From: WHSV01 sp050693895
GTDB taxonomy: Bacteria > Actinomycetota > CADDZG01 > WHSQ01
Length of the DNA: 64,000 nt
Assembly: GCA_050693895.1 (NCBI GenBank)
Contig: JBOGWS010000080.1
Location: forward strand, 1-64,000
Reading direction: 5' to 3'
The position numbers and the translations under genes are program-made. Below, one piece after another: positions 41,415-50,865 of this stretch (the first letter of the stretch is position 1; every line of letters begins with the position of its first letter). Under the pieces are notes generated by a model that worked only from the letters and a program-made list of their open reading frames with translations, had not been told where the DNA came from and did no database searches.

Positions 41415-41968
41415 AGGGGTACGCTCTTGCGGGAAATCCTCTTCCTGAGATTTGCCAGGCCGCGACGCTGGAGCGCCTTGACCGCCCCGACCTTCTTTTC
41501 CAGGATGCCTGCGATTTCCTCGATCGTGAGCCCGGCGATCATTCGAAGAAGGAGCACATCTCGTTGGTCGGATGAGAGAGTCTCGATGATTCGCCTCACA
41601 TGCTCGGACCCCAGCGCCCCCAGGGCCTCGGTTTCGACGTCTCCGCCCGGAGCGGTGTGCTGTGCGATCTCTTCCCCGCCCGGCTCCGCGAGTCGTCGCT
41701 TGCGATAGCGAAGGTCGTCGAGCATCCGGTGATGCGCGATCGACAGCGTCCAGGCTCTGAAGTCACGTTCGTTGCCCTCGAACGAACCCACGTCGCGCAC
41801 CATATGGAGGAAGACCTCGCCGGTCAGGTCTTCCGGCTCGGCCGCTCCTCGGCCGCGGAGATATCCGAGGACGAGCGGGGCGAGGTCGTCGTAAAGGTCG
41901 ACCCAGGCCCACTCGGCCCCCACGCGCGCCGCATTGATAACGGAATCAAAGGCTTGCCCTAGTGTCAT
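41411..41968 (-). CDS. ECF-type sigma-70 factor
   Basis: A 185-residue extracytoplasmic-function sigma factor. Region 2 includes DLYDDLAPLVLGYLRGRG, DLTGEVFLHMVRDVGSF and FRAWTLSIAHHRMLDDLRYR. Region 4 includes LSSDQRDVLLLRMIAGLTIEEIAGILEKKVGAVKALQRRGLANLRK, which forms the -35-binding helix-turn-helix. It is coupled to the membrane anti-sigma protein, so it should respond to an envelope signal. The ATG at 41968 is the only sensible start. The signal and regulon are not visible from the sequence. Confidence 0.92.
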   Translation of the reverse strand: MTLGQAFDSVINAARVGAEWAWVDLYDDLAPLVLGYLRGRGAAEPEDLTGEVFLHMVRDVGSFEGNERDFRAWTLSIAHHRMLDDLRYRKRRLAEPGGEEIAQHTAPGGDVETEALGALGSEHVRRIIETLSSDQRDVLLLRMIAGLTIEEIAGILEKKVGAVKALQRRGLANLRKRISRKSVPL

Positions 41969-42055
41969 AACGCGGGATCAGGCTCGCAGACGCGGAGCAT
42001 CTGGGCAAAGGGTTCACGTCAGACTAACATTCCCAGAAAGGGTAAGGCACGGAAG

Positions 42056-43441
42056 ATGCCCGAACGGTTGGTAATCGTCGGTGGGGACGCTGCGGGGATG
42101 AGCGCCGCAACTCAGGCGCGACGGCGTCGCGACGCGTCCGAGCTCGAGATCGTCGCATTCGAGCGTGGCCGCTACACCTCGTACTCCGCGTGCGGGATCC
42201 CCTACTACGTGGGGGACACGGTAAAGGAGCTCGAGACCCTCATCGTTCGCTCTCCTGAGACGTTTCGCAAAGACAACGACATCGATGCGCACATCCGTCA
42301 CGAGGTGACGGCGATTGACGTCGACGCGCGCAAAGTGACGGTGCGCGATCTCGAGAACTCGGTCGAGCACACAGAGGGTTTCGACCAGCTCGTCATCGCA
42401 ACGGGTGCGACACCGATCAAACCCAGCTGGCCGGGCATCGACTCGGATGGTGTCTTCGGTGTTCAGGTGCTGGGAGACGGAGTGGCGATTCGCCGTTGGG
42501 TTGACGAGGAGAAACCCAAGCGTGCGGTCGTCATCGGCGGTGGTTACATAGGAATCGAGATGGCCGAGGCGATGAAGGTCCGGGGTATGGACGTTGCCCT
42601 GGTCGACATGGCGCGACAGCCCATGACGACGCTGGACGAAGACATGGGGGCCCTCGTCGCCGAGCGAATGCGGGACTTGGGAATCGACCTGCTCCTCGAA
42701 GAGAAGGTCGTCAGCATCGAGAACGTGAACGGTCGCGCAAGCGCAGTGGTCACCCAAGAGCGCACCGTTCCGGCGGACATCGTGATTCTCGGCATCGGTG
42801 TACGCCCGAACGTCGAACTCGCCGAAGAGGCGGGAATCGAGATCGGGCCGTCGGGCGGCATCAAGGTGGACCGAGGGATGCTGACATCTGCGGATGGTGT
42901 GTGGTCGGCGGGGGACTGTGCCGAGAAGTTCCACCGCGTGTCCCGCCGGTCGGTCGCGGTTCCCCTCGGAACCCACGCAAACAAGGAAGGTCGTGTCGCG
43001 GGGATCAACATCGGCGGAGGTTACGAGACCTTTCCCGGCGTCGTCGGAACGGCCACGTCGAAGATCTGCGACGTCGAGGTCGCACGCACGGGACTGAACG
43101 AGAGCGAGGCGACCGAGGCCGGCTTTCAGTTCGTTACGAACACAAGCGACTCGACGACCCGGGCGGGATACTTCCCCGACGCGCAACCCATCAAGACAAA
43201 GCTCGTGGTCGAAAGGCAGTCGGGGAGGTTGCTCGGCGCTCAGATCATCGGCGAGGAGGGGGCCGCAAAACGCATCGACGTGTTCGCGATCGCCCTCTGG
43301 AACGGGATGTCTGTGGCGCAGATGCTCAACCTCGACCTTTCCTACGCCCCACCCTTCGCTCCCGTGTGGGACCCGGTGCTCATTGCAGCCCGGAAGGCTT
43401 GGCGGCTCGTCGAAGAGACGATGCAAGTGGATCCCGAGTGA
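42056..43441 (+). CDS. CoA-disulfide reductase-like FAD/NAD(P) oxidoreductase
   Basis: A 461-residue flavoprotein disulfide reductase. The FAD-binding motif VIVGGDAAGMSAA lies at about 6-18, the redox-active single cysteine C46 is in SYSACGIPYY, the second dinucleotide fold has VVIGGGYIGIEMAEA, and SADGVWSAGDCAE closes the FAD site. The single Cys and its context match CoA-disulfide reductases and related NADH oxidases rather than two-cysteine reductases. Its role would be keeping CoA or small thiols reduced. The start at 42056 is preceded by GGAAG. Its stop overlaps the IMPase start (GTGA). Confidence 0.88.
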   Translation: MPERLVIVGGDAAGMSAATQARRRRDASELEIVAFERGRYTSYSACGIPYYVGDTVKELETLIVRSPETFRKDNDIDAHIRHEVTAIDVDARKVTVRDLENSVEHTEGFDQLVIATGATPIKPSWPGIDSDGVFGVQVLGDGVAIRRWVDEEKPKRAVVIGGGYIGIEMAEAMKVRGMDVALVDMARQPMTTLDEDMGALVAERMRDLGIDLLLEEKVVSIENVNGRASAVVTQERTVPADIVILGIGVRPNVELAEEAGIEIGPSGGIKVDRGMLTSADGVWSAGDCAEKFHRVSRRSVAVPLGTHANKEGRVAGINIGGGYETFPGVVGTATSKICDVEVARTGLNESEATEAGFQFVTNTSDSTTRAGYFPDAQPIKTKLVVERQSGRLLGAQIIGEEGAAKRIDVFAIALWNGMSVAQMLNLDLSYAPPFAPVWDPVLIAARKAWRLVEETMQVDPE

Positions 43442-44214
43442 CGGCCGAACTTCTGACCATCGCGATCGAGGCGGCTCACGGTGCGGGCAAGTTGCTCCTG
43501 GAATCGTTCGGCGGCGATCGCGAGGCTGTGTCGACGAAGACGAGTCCTACCGATCTCGTCAGCAAGGCCGATAAGGACGCCGAGCGATTCCTGCTCGACT
43601 TCATCGCCTCAAAACGTCCGGGCGACGGAATCCTGGCCGAGGAGGGAGGGCGAGCCGAGTCGTCGACCGGTTATCGCTGGGTCATCGATCCACTGGACGG
43701 CACGGTCAACTTTCTCTTCCGCATTCCCCTGTGGTCCGTAAGTCTAGCCGTGGAGGACCGGGACGGGGGAGTTGCGGGCGTCGTTTACGACCCGAACCGA
43801 AACGAGACCTTCGCGGCGCAGCGCGGGGAGGGAGCGCGACTCAACGACCGACCTCTTCGAGTATCCGATCGGACGGACCTCGCAACCGCGCTTATCGGGA
43901 CGGGATTCGCGTACGACGTGTCGCGCCGGATCGCTCAGGCGCGCGTCGCGGCCGACGTCCTCGGCAAGGTGCGCGACATCAGGAGGGCGGGATCAGCGGC
44001 CCTCGATCTGTGTGCGGTCGCATGTCGCAGACTCGATGGCTTCTACGAGGCATACACCGAGCTCTGGGATCGCGCCGCGGGATCGTTGATCGTTACGGAG
44101 GCGGGCGGAGTCGTGAGTGAGGGACCCTCGCCGTCCGGTGATGGCACCACTATCGTGGCGAGTAATAAGAATCTTCACGACGAGTTGAGACGGCTGGTCC
44201 TGGAGGACAGCTAG
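43438..44214 (+). CDS. Inositol monophosphatase family phosphatase
   Basis: A 258-residue Mg-dependent phosphatase. The metal site is E68-E69, D84-P-L-D87-G-T89 and the later WDRAAGSLIVTEAGG, where the Asp is the third-metal ligand. Family members dephosphorylate inositol phosphate, fructose bisphosphate, histidinol phosphate or PAP, and the sequence does not discriminate. The GTG at 43438 overlaps the preceding stop. The gene sits between the disulfide reductase and a methyltransferase in a five-gene run on the same strand. Confidence 0.9.
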   Translation: MTAELLTIAIEAAHGAGKLLLESFGGDREAVSTKTSPTDLVSKADKDAERFLLDFIASKRPGDGILAEEGGRAESSTGYRWVIDPLDGTVNFLFRIPLWSVSLAVEDRDGGVAGVVYDPNRNETFAAQRGEGARLNDRPLRVSDRTDLATALIGTGFAYDVSRRIAQARVAADVLGKVRDIRRAGSAALDLCAVACRRLDGFYEAYTELWDRAAGSLIVTEAGGVVSEGPSPSGDGTTIVASNKNLHDELRRLVLEDS

Positions 44215-44242
44215 CCACCTCTAGCCAAGAAGGAGTGCTGCG

Positions 44243-44887
44243 ATGGACATTCTGAACCCTGCCGTAGAGCGTTACCTCGGCTCGCTTGCGACGACCGACG
44301 ACGAGGCCGTGCTGATCGAGATGGAAGGCTACGCAAAGGAGCACGGCTTTCCCATCGTCGGTCGATTGTGCGGCCGGTTTCTGGAGGTCATGGCGCGCAC
44401 GATCAACGCCAAGCGCATCTTCGAGATGGGTTCCGGCTACGGCTACTCGGCCTACTGGTTCTCGCGTGCGACCGGTCCGGAGGGCGAGATCCACCTCACA
44501 GACATGGACCCCGAGAACGAGAAGATGGCTCTCGGCTACCTCGGACGAGCCAAGCTCGACGGACCGATCAACTACCACGTCGCGTCAGCGATCGATGCAT
44601 TCAACGAGACCTCGGGCGATTTCGACATCGTCTATTGCGACATCGACAAGCATGAATATCCGCAAGCGTTCGAGCTTGCGAGGAGCCGCGTTCGAGTTGG
44701 TGGGCTCTACATGTGCGACAACATGCTCTGGTCGGGGCGCGTCACCGGCGAAGAGCCCGACGATTCCAATCCGGAGCTGACGCGCACCATCGATGAAGCG
44801 AACAAGCTCATCGCGGCCGATCCCGACTACCGCTCGTTCATCCTCCCGATCCGCGACGGTGTCGTCTGCGCCGTTAGGGTTCGCTGA
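44243..44887 (+). CDS. O-methyltransferase, caffeoyl-CoA type (methyltransferase family 3)
   Basis: A 214-residue SAM-dependent methyltransferase of family PF01596. The SAM motif is IFEMGSGYGYSAYWFSRATG, the acidic residue after strand 2 is in HLTDMDPENE, and metal-binding acids are expected in FDIVYCDIDKHEY and VGGLYMCDNMLWSG, which correspond to the family's D/N ligands. Members methylate catechols and other small phenols, and some modify RNA or antibiotics. An AAGGAG box lies 8 nt before the ATG. The stop overlaps the rhodanese start. Confidence 0.9.
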   Translation: MDILNPAVERYLGSLATTDDEAVLIEMEGYAKEHGFPIVGRLCGRFLEVMARTINAKRIFEMGSGYGYSAYWFSRATGPEGEIHLTDMDPENEKMALGYLGRAKLDGPINYHVASAIDAFNETSGDFDIVYCDIDKHEYPQAFELARSRVRVGGLYMCDNMLWSGRVTGEEPDDSNPELTRTIDEANKLIAADPDYRSFILPIRDGVVCAVRVR

Positions 44888-45231
44888 TGGATGGGATCGA
44901 TGGGATCGACATCACTCCCGCCGACGCGGCTCGTCGCATGGAAGCGGAGAACCTAGCGCTCTTCGACGTGCGCGAACCCTACGAGTGGGAGGCGGGTCAC
45001 GTGCCCGGGTCAACTCATGTCGAGATGGAGGCACTCGGGGAGCGCCTCGACGAGATTCCCGAAGACCGGCCGGTGGCTTTTCTCTGCCTCGGCGGCGGGC
45101 GCAGCGGCCTGGTCGCCTCCACCCTCAAGGCGCGCGGCTACGACGCCTACAACGTCGAGGGTGGTTTTAGAGCGTGGTTCGAGGCCGGGCTCCCGACGGA
45201 GCCCGACGACGCCACGGTCGCGCCCCACTAG
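44887..45231 (+). CDS. Rhodanese-like sulfurtransferase domain protein
   Basis: A 114-residue single-domain rhodanese. The substrate loop carries catalytic C67 (FLCLGGGRSG), and the family phrases ALFDVREPYEWEAGHVPGS and YNVEGGFRAWFEAGLPT frame the domain. It carries persulfide sulfur between donors and acceptors; the loop with three glycines is slightly unusual compared with the common CxxGxR form. It is translationally coupled to the methyltransferase. It could in principle serve sulfur to the MoaD-like proteins, but nothing in the sequence shows it. Confidence 0.9.
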   Translation: MDGIDGIDITPADAARRMEAENLALFDVREPYEWEAGHVPGSTHVEMEALGERLDEIPEDRPVAFLCLGGGRSGLVASTLKARGYDAYNVEGGFRAWFEAGLPTEPDDATVAPH

Positions 45232-45325
45232 GTCGAGGTGGGCACGATTCAGCGAGCATGGGCGGGAATAGTTCCGCCGGGGATAGAGTTTGTAATCCTG
45301 TAATTACCCGTCGGAGGGAACCAGT

Positions 45326-47272
45326 TTGCCGCGACCGCATCGACTAACGCCTCCACAGCAGCCGGACCGGAAGGCCAAGCCGGGCACTTTCCACCGGATC
45401 GTTTCGACGTTCAAGCCGTATCGGGGCACCGTGACCATCGTCGGCGTCCTCATCCTCATCATCTCGGCGATCGGGCTCATCAACCCACTTCTCATCAAAG
45501 TGGTCTTCGACGACGTCATCCTTGCGTCCGACCAACCCACCGACGAACGCCTGCAACTGCTGTGGCTGGTGGTGGGCGCGATGATCGCGGCCCCCATCAT
45601 CAACGGCGCGCTAGGTCTGTGGCAGACCTACCTGAACAACATCGTCGGCCAGAGCGTGATGAGGGATTTGCGCAATAGCCTTTACGCGCACCTGCAGAAC
45701 ATGCCGCTGAAGTTCTTTACGTCGACGCGCACCGGCGAGATCCAATCGCGTCTCTCGAACGACGTCGGTGGAGTCCAAGGGGTGCTCACCGACACGGCCT
45801 CCAGCACGCTGTCCAACGTCACTACCGTGATCTCAACGGTCATCACCATGGCGATTCTGTCCTGGGAGCTGACCGTTCTGTCGCTTGGTGTGCTTCCTTT
45901 CTTCCTGTGGCTCAGCCGAAAGGTCGGACGCGTCAGGCGCGAAATCTCCGGACAGACGCAGGAATCTCTTGCGGACCTCACGGCGCACATGCAGGAGACG
46001 CTCTCGGTCTCGGGCATCTTGCTCTCGAAATCCTTTGGACGACAGAACTACGAGATCGGTCGGTTCCGTGGGAAGAACGACAAGCTGTTCGGTCTGGAGA
46101 TCCGCAGAACAATGGTGGGGCGTGGGTTTTTCGCGCTCATTCAAGTCTTCTTCTCGATCATGCCGGCGTTCGTTTACCTGGTTGCGGGATGGCTATTCCT
46201 GAGTGGATCCCTCGCCGGCGATCCACGCAACGTCGTCGGTACCATCGTGGCCTTCACCACCCTGCAGAGTCGCCTTTTCTTCCCACTCGGCCAACTCCTC
46301 AACGTCAACGTCGAGATCCAGTCCAGCCTTGCCCTCTTCGATCGCATCTACGAGTACCTCGATCTCGAGCGCGACATCGTCGATCACGACGGCGCTATCG
46401 AGCTCGCTCCGGATGAGGTATCCGGCCGGATTCGCTACGGGGACGTGTGGTTCAAGTACGGCTCCCCATCTCCGTACAGCAGCTCGGCTCTGCAGCCCGA
46501 GTCGGAGGAGGGCAGGTTGTGGACCATCGGGGGAATCGAGTTCGAGGCCACCCCCGGACAGTTGGTTGCACTCGTGGGTCCATCGGGGGCCGGAAAGACG
46601 ACGCTCACGTACCTCCTCCCTCGTCTTTACGACGTGAACCGCGGTGCGGTGACCATTGACGGCATCGACGTGAGAGACATTCGACTCGAGTCGCTCGGGG
46701 AACTCGTGGGCATGGTGACGCAGGAGACCTACCTCTTTAACGCATCCGTCAGAGAGAACCTGAGTTACGGGAACCCCGACGCGACGGACGAGGACCTCGA
46801 GCGGGCCGCGCGAGCTGCGAACATCTGGGACCGGATTCAGGAGCTGGACGATGGTTTCGACACGTTCGTCGGCGAGCGCGGGTACAAGATGTCCGGAGGC
46901 GAAAAGCAACGCCTCGCCATCGCTCGGGTCATTCTCAAGAACCCCAGTATCCTGATTCTCGACGAGGCCACCAGCGCCCTCGACACCCACTCCGAGCGTC
47001 TCGTCCAGAGCGCGCTGGGCAAGGTCATTCAGGGCCGGACCACAATCGCGATCGCTCACAGGCTCTCGACCATCCTCGCCGCCGACCAGATCCTCTACAT
47101 CGACCGTGGACGAATCATCGAGCGAGGTACACACGCACAGCTGCTTGAGAGGGACGGGGCCTACGCATCGCTCTACCACGAGCAATTCTCTGACGGAGCG
47201 GTCGAAACAAGATGCGAGGATGGCTTCGTTCTCGCTAACGGAGAGGTCATCTCCGAGCGAGTTCCCGACTAA
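45326..47272 (+). CDS. ABC exporter, half-transporter of the ABCB/MsbA type
   Basis: A 648-residue fusion of a six-helix membrane domain (about 35-335) and an ATPase domain (about 385-615). Walker A is GPSGAGKTT, the Q-loop region is VTQETYLF, the signature is MSGGEKQR, Walker B is ILILDEATS, and the H-loop is AHRLST. About 25 Ser/Pro-rich residues are inserted before the Walker A strand. It would act as a homodimer that exports lipids, peptides or drugs. The start is TTG at 45326 with a GGAGGGAA box. An AT-rich inverted repeat GTAAT/ATTAC lies just upstream and may be an operator. The SDR gene follows by 25 bp. Confidence 0.9.
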   Translation: MPRPHRLTPPQQPDRKAKPGTFHRIVSTFKPYRGTVTIVGVLILIISAIGLINPLLIKVVFDDVILASDQPTDERLQLLWLVVGAMIAAPIINGALGLWQTYLNNIVGQSVMRDLRNSLYAHLQNMPLKFFTSTRTGEIQSRLSNDVGGVQGVLTDTASSTLSNVTTVISTVITMAILSWELTVLSLGVLPFFLWLSRKVGRVRREISGQTQESLADLTAHMQETLSVSGILLSKSFGRQNYEIGRFRGKNDKLFGLEIRRTMVGRGFFALIQVFFSIMPAFVYLVAGWLFLSGSLAGDPRNVVGTIVAFTTLQSRLFFPLGQLLNVNVEIQSSLALFDRIYEYLDLERDIVDHDGAIELAPDEVSGRIRYGDVWFKYGSPSPYSSSALQPESEEGRLWTIGGIEFEATPGQLVALVGPSGAGKTTLTYLLPRLYDVNRGAVTIDGIDVRDIRLESLGELVGMVTQETYLFNASVRENLSYGNPDATDEDLERAARAANIWDRIQELDDGFDTFVGERGYKMSGGEKQRLAIARVILKNPSILILDEATSALDTHSERLVQSALGKVIQGRTTIAIAHRLSTILAADQILYIDRGRIIERGTHAQLLERDGAYASLYHEQFSDGAVETRCEDGFVLANGEVISERVPD

Positions 47273-47297
47273 ACCGACACATCTCGAGGGGGATTCG

Positions 47298-48065
47298 TTG
47301 AACATCGCGGACAAGGTCGCGCTCATCTCCGGCGGGGCTTCGGGGCTCGGTCTCGCAACCGCCAGGGCGGTCGTGGGGGCCGGCGGAAAAGTTGTCATCG
47401 TCGACCTTGACTCGTCCAACGGAGCCACGGTGGCCGAGGAGCTCGGTGATGCTGCGCGCTTCGCTGCCGCCGACGTCACCGATCAAGAGCAGGTGCGAGC
47501 GGCTGTTGCGAGCGCCGTCGACGCCTTCGGGAGACTCCATGTCAATGTCAACTGCGCGGGAGTCGGATTTCCCGGACGGGTTCTAACTCGAGAGGGCACG
47601 GCTAACGACCTCGAACGCTACGAGTTCGTAGTGCGCGTGAATCTCTTTGGGACCTTCAACGTGCTGAGACTGGCGGCCGAGCAGATGGCGGCCCAGGAGG
47701 CAGAGTCGGAGGAGCGAGGAGTCATCATCAACACCGCCTCGATCGCCGCCTTCGATGGCCAAATCGGCCAAGCCGCCTACGCATCCTCGAAGGGAGGCAT
47801 CGTCGGCATGACTCTTCCGGTGGCACGCGATCTGGCGACGAAGCAGATTCGCTGCGTTGCCATCGCTCCTGGAACCTTCGATACCCCCATGCTGGCCGGG
47901 CTGCCCGAGGAGGCTCGGCAGAAGCTTGCCGCCGGGGTGCCGCACCCACGCCGCCTTGGACAGCCGGAGGAGTACGCGGCTCTCGCCCTTCACATCGTGT
48001 CCAATCCGATGCTCAACGGCGAGGTCATCAGACTCGACGGGGCCCTGAGGATGCCTCCACGCTGA
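47298..48065 (+). CDS. Short-chain dehydrogenase, 3-hydroxyacyl-CoA dehydrogenase type-2-like
   Basis: A 255-residue SDR. Motifs are ISGGASGLGLATA for cofactor binding, VNCAGVG, and the catalytic S-Y-K set TASIAAFDGQIGQAAYASSKGG. The phrases FGTFNVLRLAAEQM and the long ERGVIINTAS are typical of HSD17B10-type enzymes that oxidise 3-hydroxyacyl-CoA or short alcohols with NAD. The TTG at 47298 has a GAGGGGG box and suits the N-terminal NIADKVALISGG; the in-frame ATG further up lies inside the ABC gene. Confidence 0.87.
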   Translation: MNIADKVALISGGASGLGLATARAVVGAGGKVVIVDLDSSNGATVAEELGDAARFAAADVTDQEQVRAAVASAVDAFGRLHVNVNCAGVGFPGRVLTREGTANDLERYEFVVRVNLFGTFNVLRLAAEQMAAQEAESEERGVIINTASIAAFDGQIGQAAYASSKGGIVGMTLPVARDLATKQIRCVAIAPGTFDTPMLAGLPEEARQKLAAGVPHPRRLGQPEEYAALALHIVSNPMLNGEVIRLDGALRMPPR

Positions 48066-48153
48066 CGGGTCAAGTCATGCAGCACGGCGCCCGAAGTCGT
48101 AACGTCGGGGCTGGAGCGAAGGCTGTCTAAGTGCGAGGAGCACCGTTGAGGGG

Positions 48154-50532
48154 ATGTCCACAGGGGGAAGCGGTTTGGAGAGCCTGATCCAGATCATCAG
48201 CTGGATCGACGTTGTCGTGTTCATCGCGCTCGCCGTTGTGTCATTTATCGGGTGGCGGCGCGACGGTGGTGCGGCGGTCGGTTGGCTGTCCGCCACCTTC
48301 GCCGTGCTGGCACTGGTCGTGTCCGTCGGTGCTTTCACTCCCGAGGAATCGGATTCGACGGCAAACGAGATTCTGGCCAGAACCCTCGTGGCAATGCTGG
48401 TGCTCTTCCCGTACTTCCTGTTTCGTTTCATTGCTTCGCTTCGGCCGGTGAGTCGAATCCTGGAATTCCTCGCGGGTGGTCTCACCCTTGCCTGCGTCGT
48501 TGCATCGCTGCTGTTCCCGATAATGCGCGAGGAAGGCGAGCCGCAGCCGGCGTCGCTCGTGGCGTTCATCGTGCTCATTCTCGTTCAATGGACCGCGCTC
48601 TCATCGTTCGTTGCCGTGCGCCTATGGAGAATGGGGAGCGGCCAACCGAGCATTGCCCGTCACAGGATGCGATTGCTGAGCCTGGCCTCGGGGGCGCTGA
48701 ACCTGGCGCTCATTCTCGCGGGTGTTACCTCGGGGGGTGAGTCGATCGGATTGGAACTTGTCGTGCAGCTTCTCGTGGTTGCGAGCGCCCTGCTGTTCTT
48801 CGCCGGCTTCGCCCCGCCCGGCATCCTGAGAGTCCAGTGGCGGCGGGAGGAGCAGGAGGTACTACGCAAGGCCCTCGTGAAGCTCATGGTCGCGACATCT
48901 TCCGATGAGGTGACCTCGAGCATCCTCCCTCACACGAGCGCGATCGTCGGGGGCCGGGCGGCTGCTCTCGTGGACAAGAACAACGAGCCGCTCGACTCCC
49001 ATCAGGTTTCGGACGAGATGTTGCGGGCTTTGCCCGAGCTCATCGAAGAGAACGGGAGCAGCAGCGGTTTTGCCCAGGACGTGATCGTTTTGGACGTGCC
49101 GTCCGGCAAGCTCGTCGTTTGGGGAACCCCTGCAACGCCGGTGTTCGGTCAGGACGAGATCGAGTTGCTTCAGAGTCTTGCCGTGTTCACCGGTCTCGCG
49201 CTCGAACGAACGGAGCTCTTCCAACGGGAGCGACGAGCGAGACGCTCTCTCGAGAAGGCCAACAGGGAGCTTGAATCCGCCACTGCCGAGCTCGAGCAGG
49301 AGGTCGCCGAGAGGCGGCGGGCCGAGGAGGATCTGATCGAGAGTCAGATGCAGCTGGCCGAGGCTCAAGAGCTCACCATGCTCGGAAGCTGGCGATGGGA
49401 TATCGAGAGGGACCGGATCTACTGGTCCGACCAGATGTACAGCATTCACGGTGTCGATCCGGCCACCTTCAACGCCAGTTTCGACGGCCTCATAGAGATT
49501 GTTCATCCCGACGACAGAGAAGCGATGCGCTCGATGGTCGAGAGACTGCACGAGTCCGAGGACAGCTTCTCGATGGAACACCGCATCACCAGGCAAGATG
49601 GAAAGCTACGCATCATGTATGCGCGCGGCAAGGTGATGCGTGACATTGCGGGCCGCGCGATACGAGTCATCGGAACCTCTCAAGACATTACCAAGCGCAA
49701 GCAAGCGGAGACCGCGCTGCGCGCGTCAGAGATGCGTTTCCGGCGTTTGGCCGAGAGCTCGAATGAGGGGATCGTGTCGATCGACGCCGGTGGCCGGATC
49801 GTTTTTTGGAACCGCGGTGCGCAGGACGTCTTCGGCTACTGGGAGGAGGAGGTCACCGGCGAGCCGGTTCAGATGCTCATGCCCGACCGTTTCCGAAGCG
49901 AGCACGAGCGCGGCTTCGCCAGGTTCCTGGAGACAGGGGAAACCAGCATCATCGGTACAACCGTCGAGGTCGAAGGTCGGCGCAAGGATGGGACCGAGTT
50001 TCCCCTCGAATTGTCGCTGGCGGCCTGGACCGTCGACGAGGAGCGCTTCTTCACCGGAATTCTGCGCGACATCTCCGATCGAAGGAGCGCCGAGGAGGAG
50101 CTGAGGCGTGCGAGCCGGCGGCAGCAGCTGATTCTCGATGCCGCCGGGGAGGGCATCTACGGTCTCGACGCCAACGGCATCACGCAGTTCGTGAACCCGG
50201 CCGCGGCCGCTCTACTCGGATACGAGACCAACGAGCTCATCGGGCGTCCCCAGCATTCGACCATTCACCATTCCCGCCCCGACGGGACGGCCTATCCACG
50301 GGAGGACTGTCCGATTCTTCAAGCTGTCAAGACCGGGGTCACGGCGCGGGTGAGAGACGAGGTCTTCTGGAAGAGTGATGGCTCCGCGATCGAGGTCGAG
50401 TACATCGTCACACCCATTACCGAAGACGAGGCCATCACCGGCTGCGTCGTGGTCTTCTGGGACCGGACGCGCAGCAGCCACGAGAAACTGCACGAGGATC
50501 ATCCTCGGCACGGGGCCCATCCGGTCGGCTAG
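48154..50532 (+). CDS. Membrane sensor with GAF-like region and three PAS domains, no output domain
   Basis: A 792-residue protein. About seven membrane helices fill residues 12-225; a GAF-like region follows (about 240-355), a coiled coil (about 358-410), then three PAS/PAC units (about 411-515, 522-640 and 648-770). PAC endings such as VIGTSQDITKRKQAE and TGILRDISDRRSAEE are clear. The protein stops 20 residues after the third PAC core (CVVVFWDRTRSS), where relatives normally continue into a kinase or GGDEF/EAL domain. The downstream 600 bp contain no such domain in any frame. It may be a truncated sensor or act through a partner in trans. Confidence 0.85.
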   Translation: MSTGGSGLESLIQIISWIDVVVFIALAVVSFIGWRRDGGAAVGWLSATFAVLALVVSVGAFTPEESDSTANEILARTLVAMLVLFPYFLFRFIASLRPVSRILEFLAGGLTLACVVASLLFPIMREEGEPQPASLVAFIVLILVQWTALSSFVAVRLWRMGSGQPSIARHRMRLLSLASGALNLALILAGVTSGGESIGLELVVQLLVVASALLFFAGFAPPGILRVQWRREEQEVLRKALVKLMVATSSDEVTSSILPHTSAIVGGRAAALVDKNNEPLDSHQVSDEMLRALPELIEENGSSSGFAQDVIVLDVPSGKLVVWGTPATPVFGQDEIELLQSLAVFTGLALERTELFQRERRARRSLEKANRELESATAELEQEVAERRRAEEDLIESQMQLAEAQELTMLGSWRWDIERDRIYWSDQMYSIHGVDPATFNASFDGLIEIVHPDDREAMRSMVERLHESEDSFSMEHRITRQDGKLRIMYARGKVMRDIAGRAIRVIGTSQDITKRKQAETALRASEMRFRRLAESSNEGIVSIDAGGRIVFWNRGAQDVFGYWEEEVTGEPVQMLMPDRFRSEHERGFARFLETGETSIIGTTVEVEGRRKDGTEFPLELSLAAWTVDEERFFTGILRDISDRRSAEEELRRASRRQQLILDAAGEGIYGLDANGITQFVNPAAAALLGYETNELIGRPQHSTIHHSRPDGTAYPREDCPILQAVKTGVTARVRDEVFWKSDGSAIEVEYIVTPITEDEAITGCVVVFWDRTRSSHEKLHEDHPRHGAHPVG

Positions 50533-50547
50533 GGCGGGGCGAATGGG

Positions 50548-50865
50548 TTAGCGGCGCGAGCCCTCCGCGTGAACCACCTCGGCGAGGGCGTCGTCCATTT
50601 GATCGCTCGCGGCGACCACATCGGACTCGTCTTGCTCCCCGATCTCACGTTCGAGCTCGCGCCATTCCTTCTCGGCCCATCGGAGCTTCTCGGTCGCTGA
50701 GGCGAGGTCCAGGAAGTGCACGGGAACGATGTTGGCCCTGGGCCTCAGATAGGCGTCACCGATGAGAGCATCGAGCTCTCGGCGGGCCTCGGTCAGGCGA
50801 GACTGGATCTGATTCAGCCTCTCCTGTTGCTGTTCGGTGTAGTTGTGTCGACCGGCAGTAGTCAG
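50548..50865 (-). CDS. Small coiled-coil protein with a probable CTG start
   Basis: A 105-residue acidic helical protein (TTAGRHNYTEQQQERLNQIQ and on, ending VVHAEGSRR). Composition is strongly coding-like. No ATG, GTG or TTG is available upstream of the conserved-looking N terminus, but a CTG at 50865 lies 5 nt after a perfect AAGGAG box and overlaps the stop codon of a small upstream frame. A rare CTG initiation coupled to the upstream gene is the simplest reading; a sequence error is the alternative. Function unknown. Confidence 0.55.
   Translation of the reverse strand: MTTAGRHNYTEQQQERLNQIQSRLTEARRELDALIGDAYLRPRANIVPVHFLDLASATEKLRWAEKEWRELEREIGEQDESDVVAASDQMDDALAEVVHAEGSRR

Noticed and set aside
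42014..43426. A 470-codon reverse frame opposite the disulfide reductase
   Set aside because: High His/Arg/Asp content and no motif; the forward frame has intact FAD, NAD and Cys motifs.
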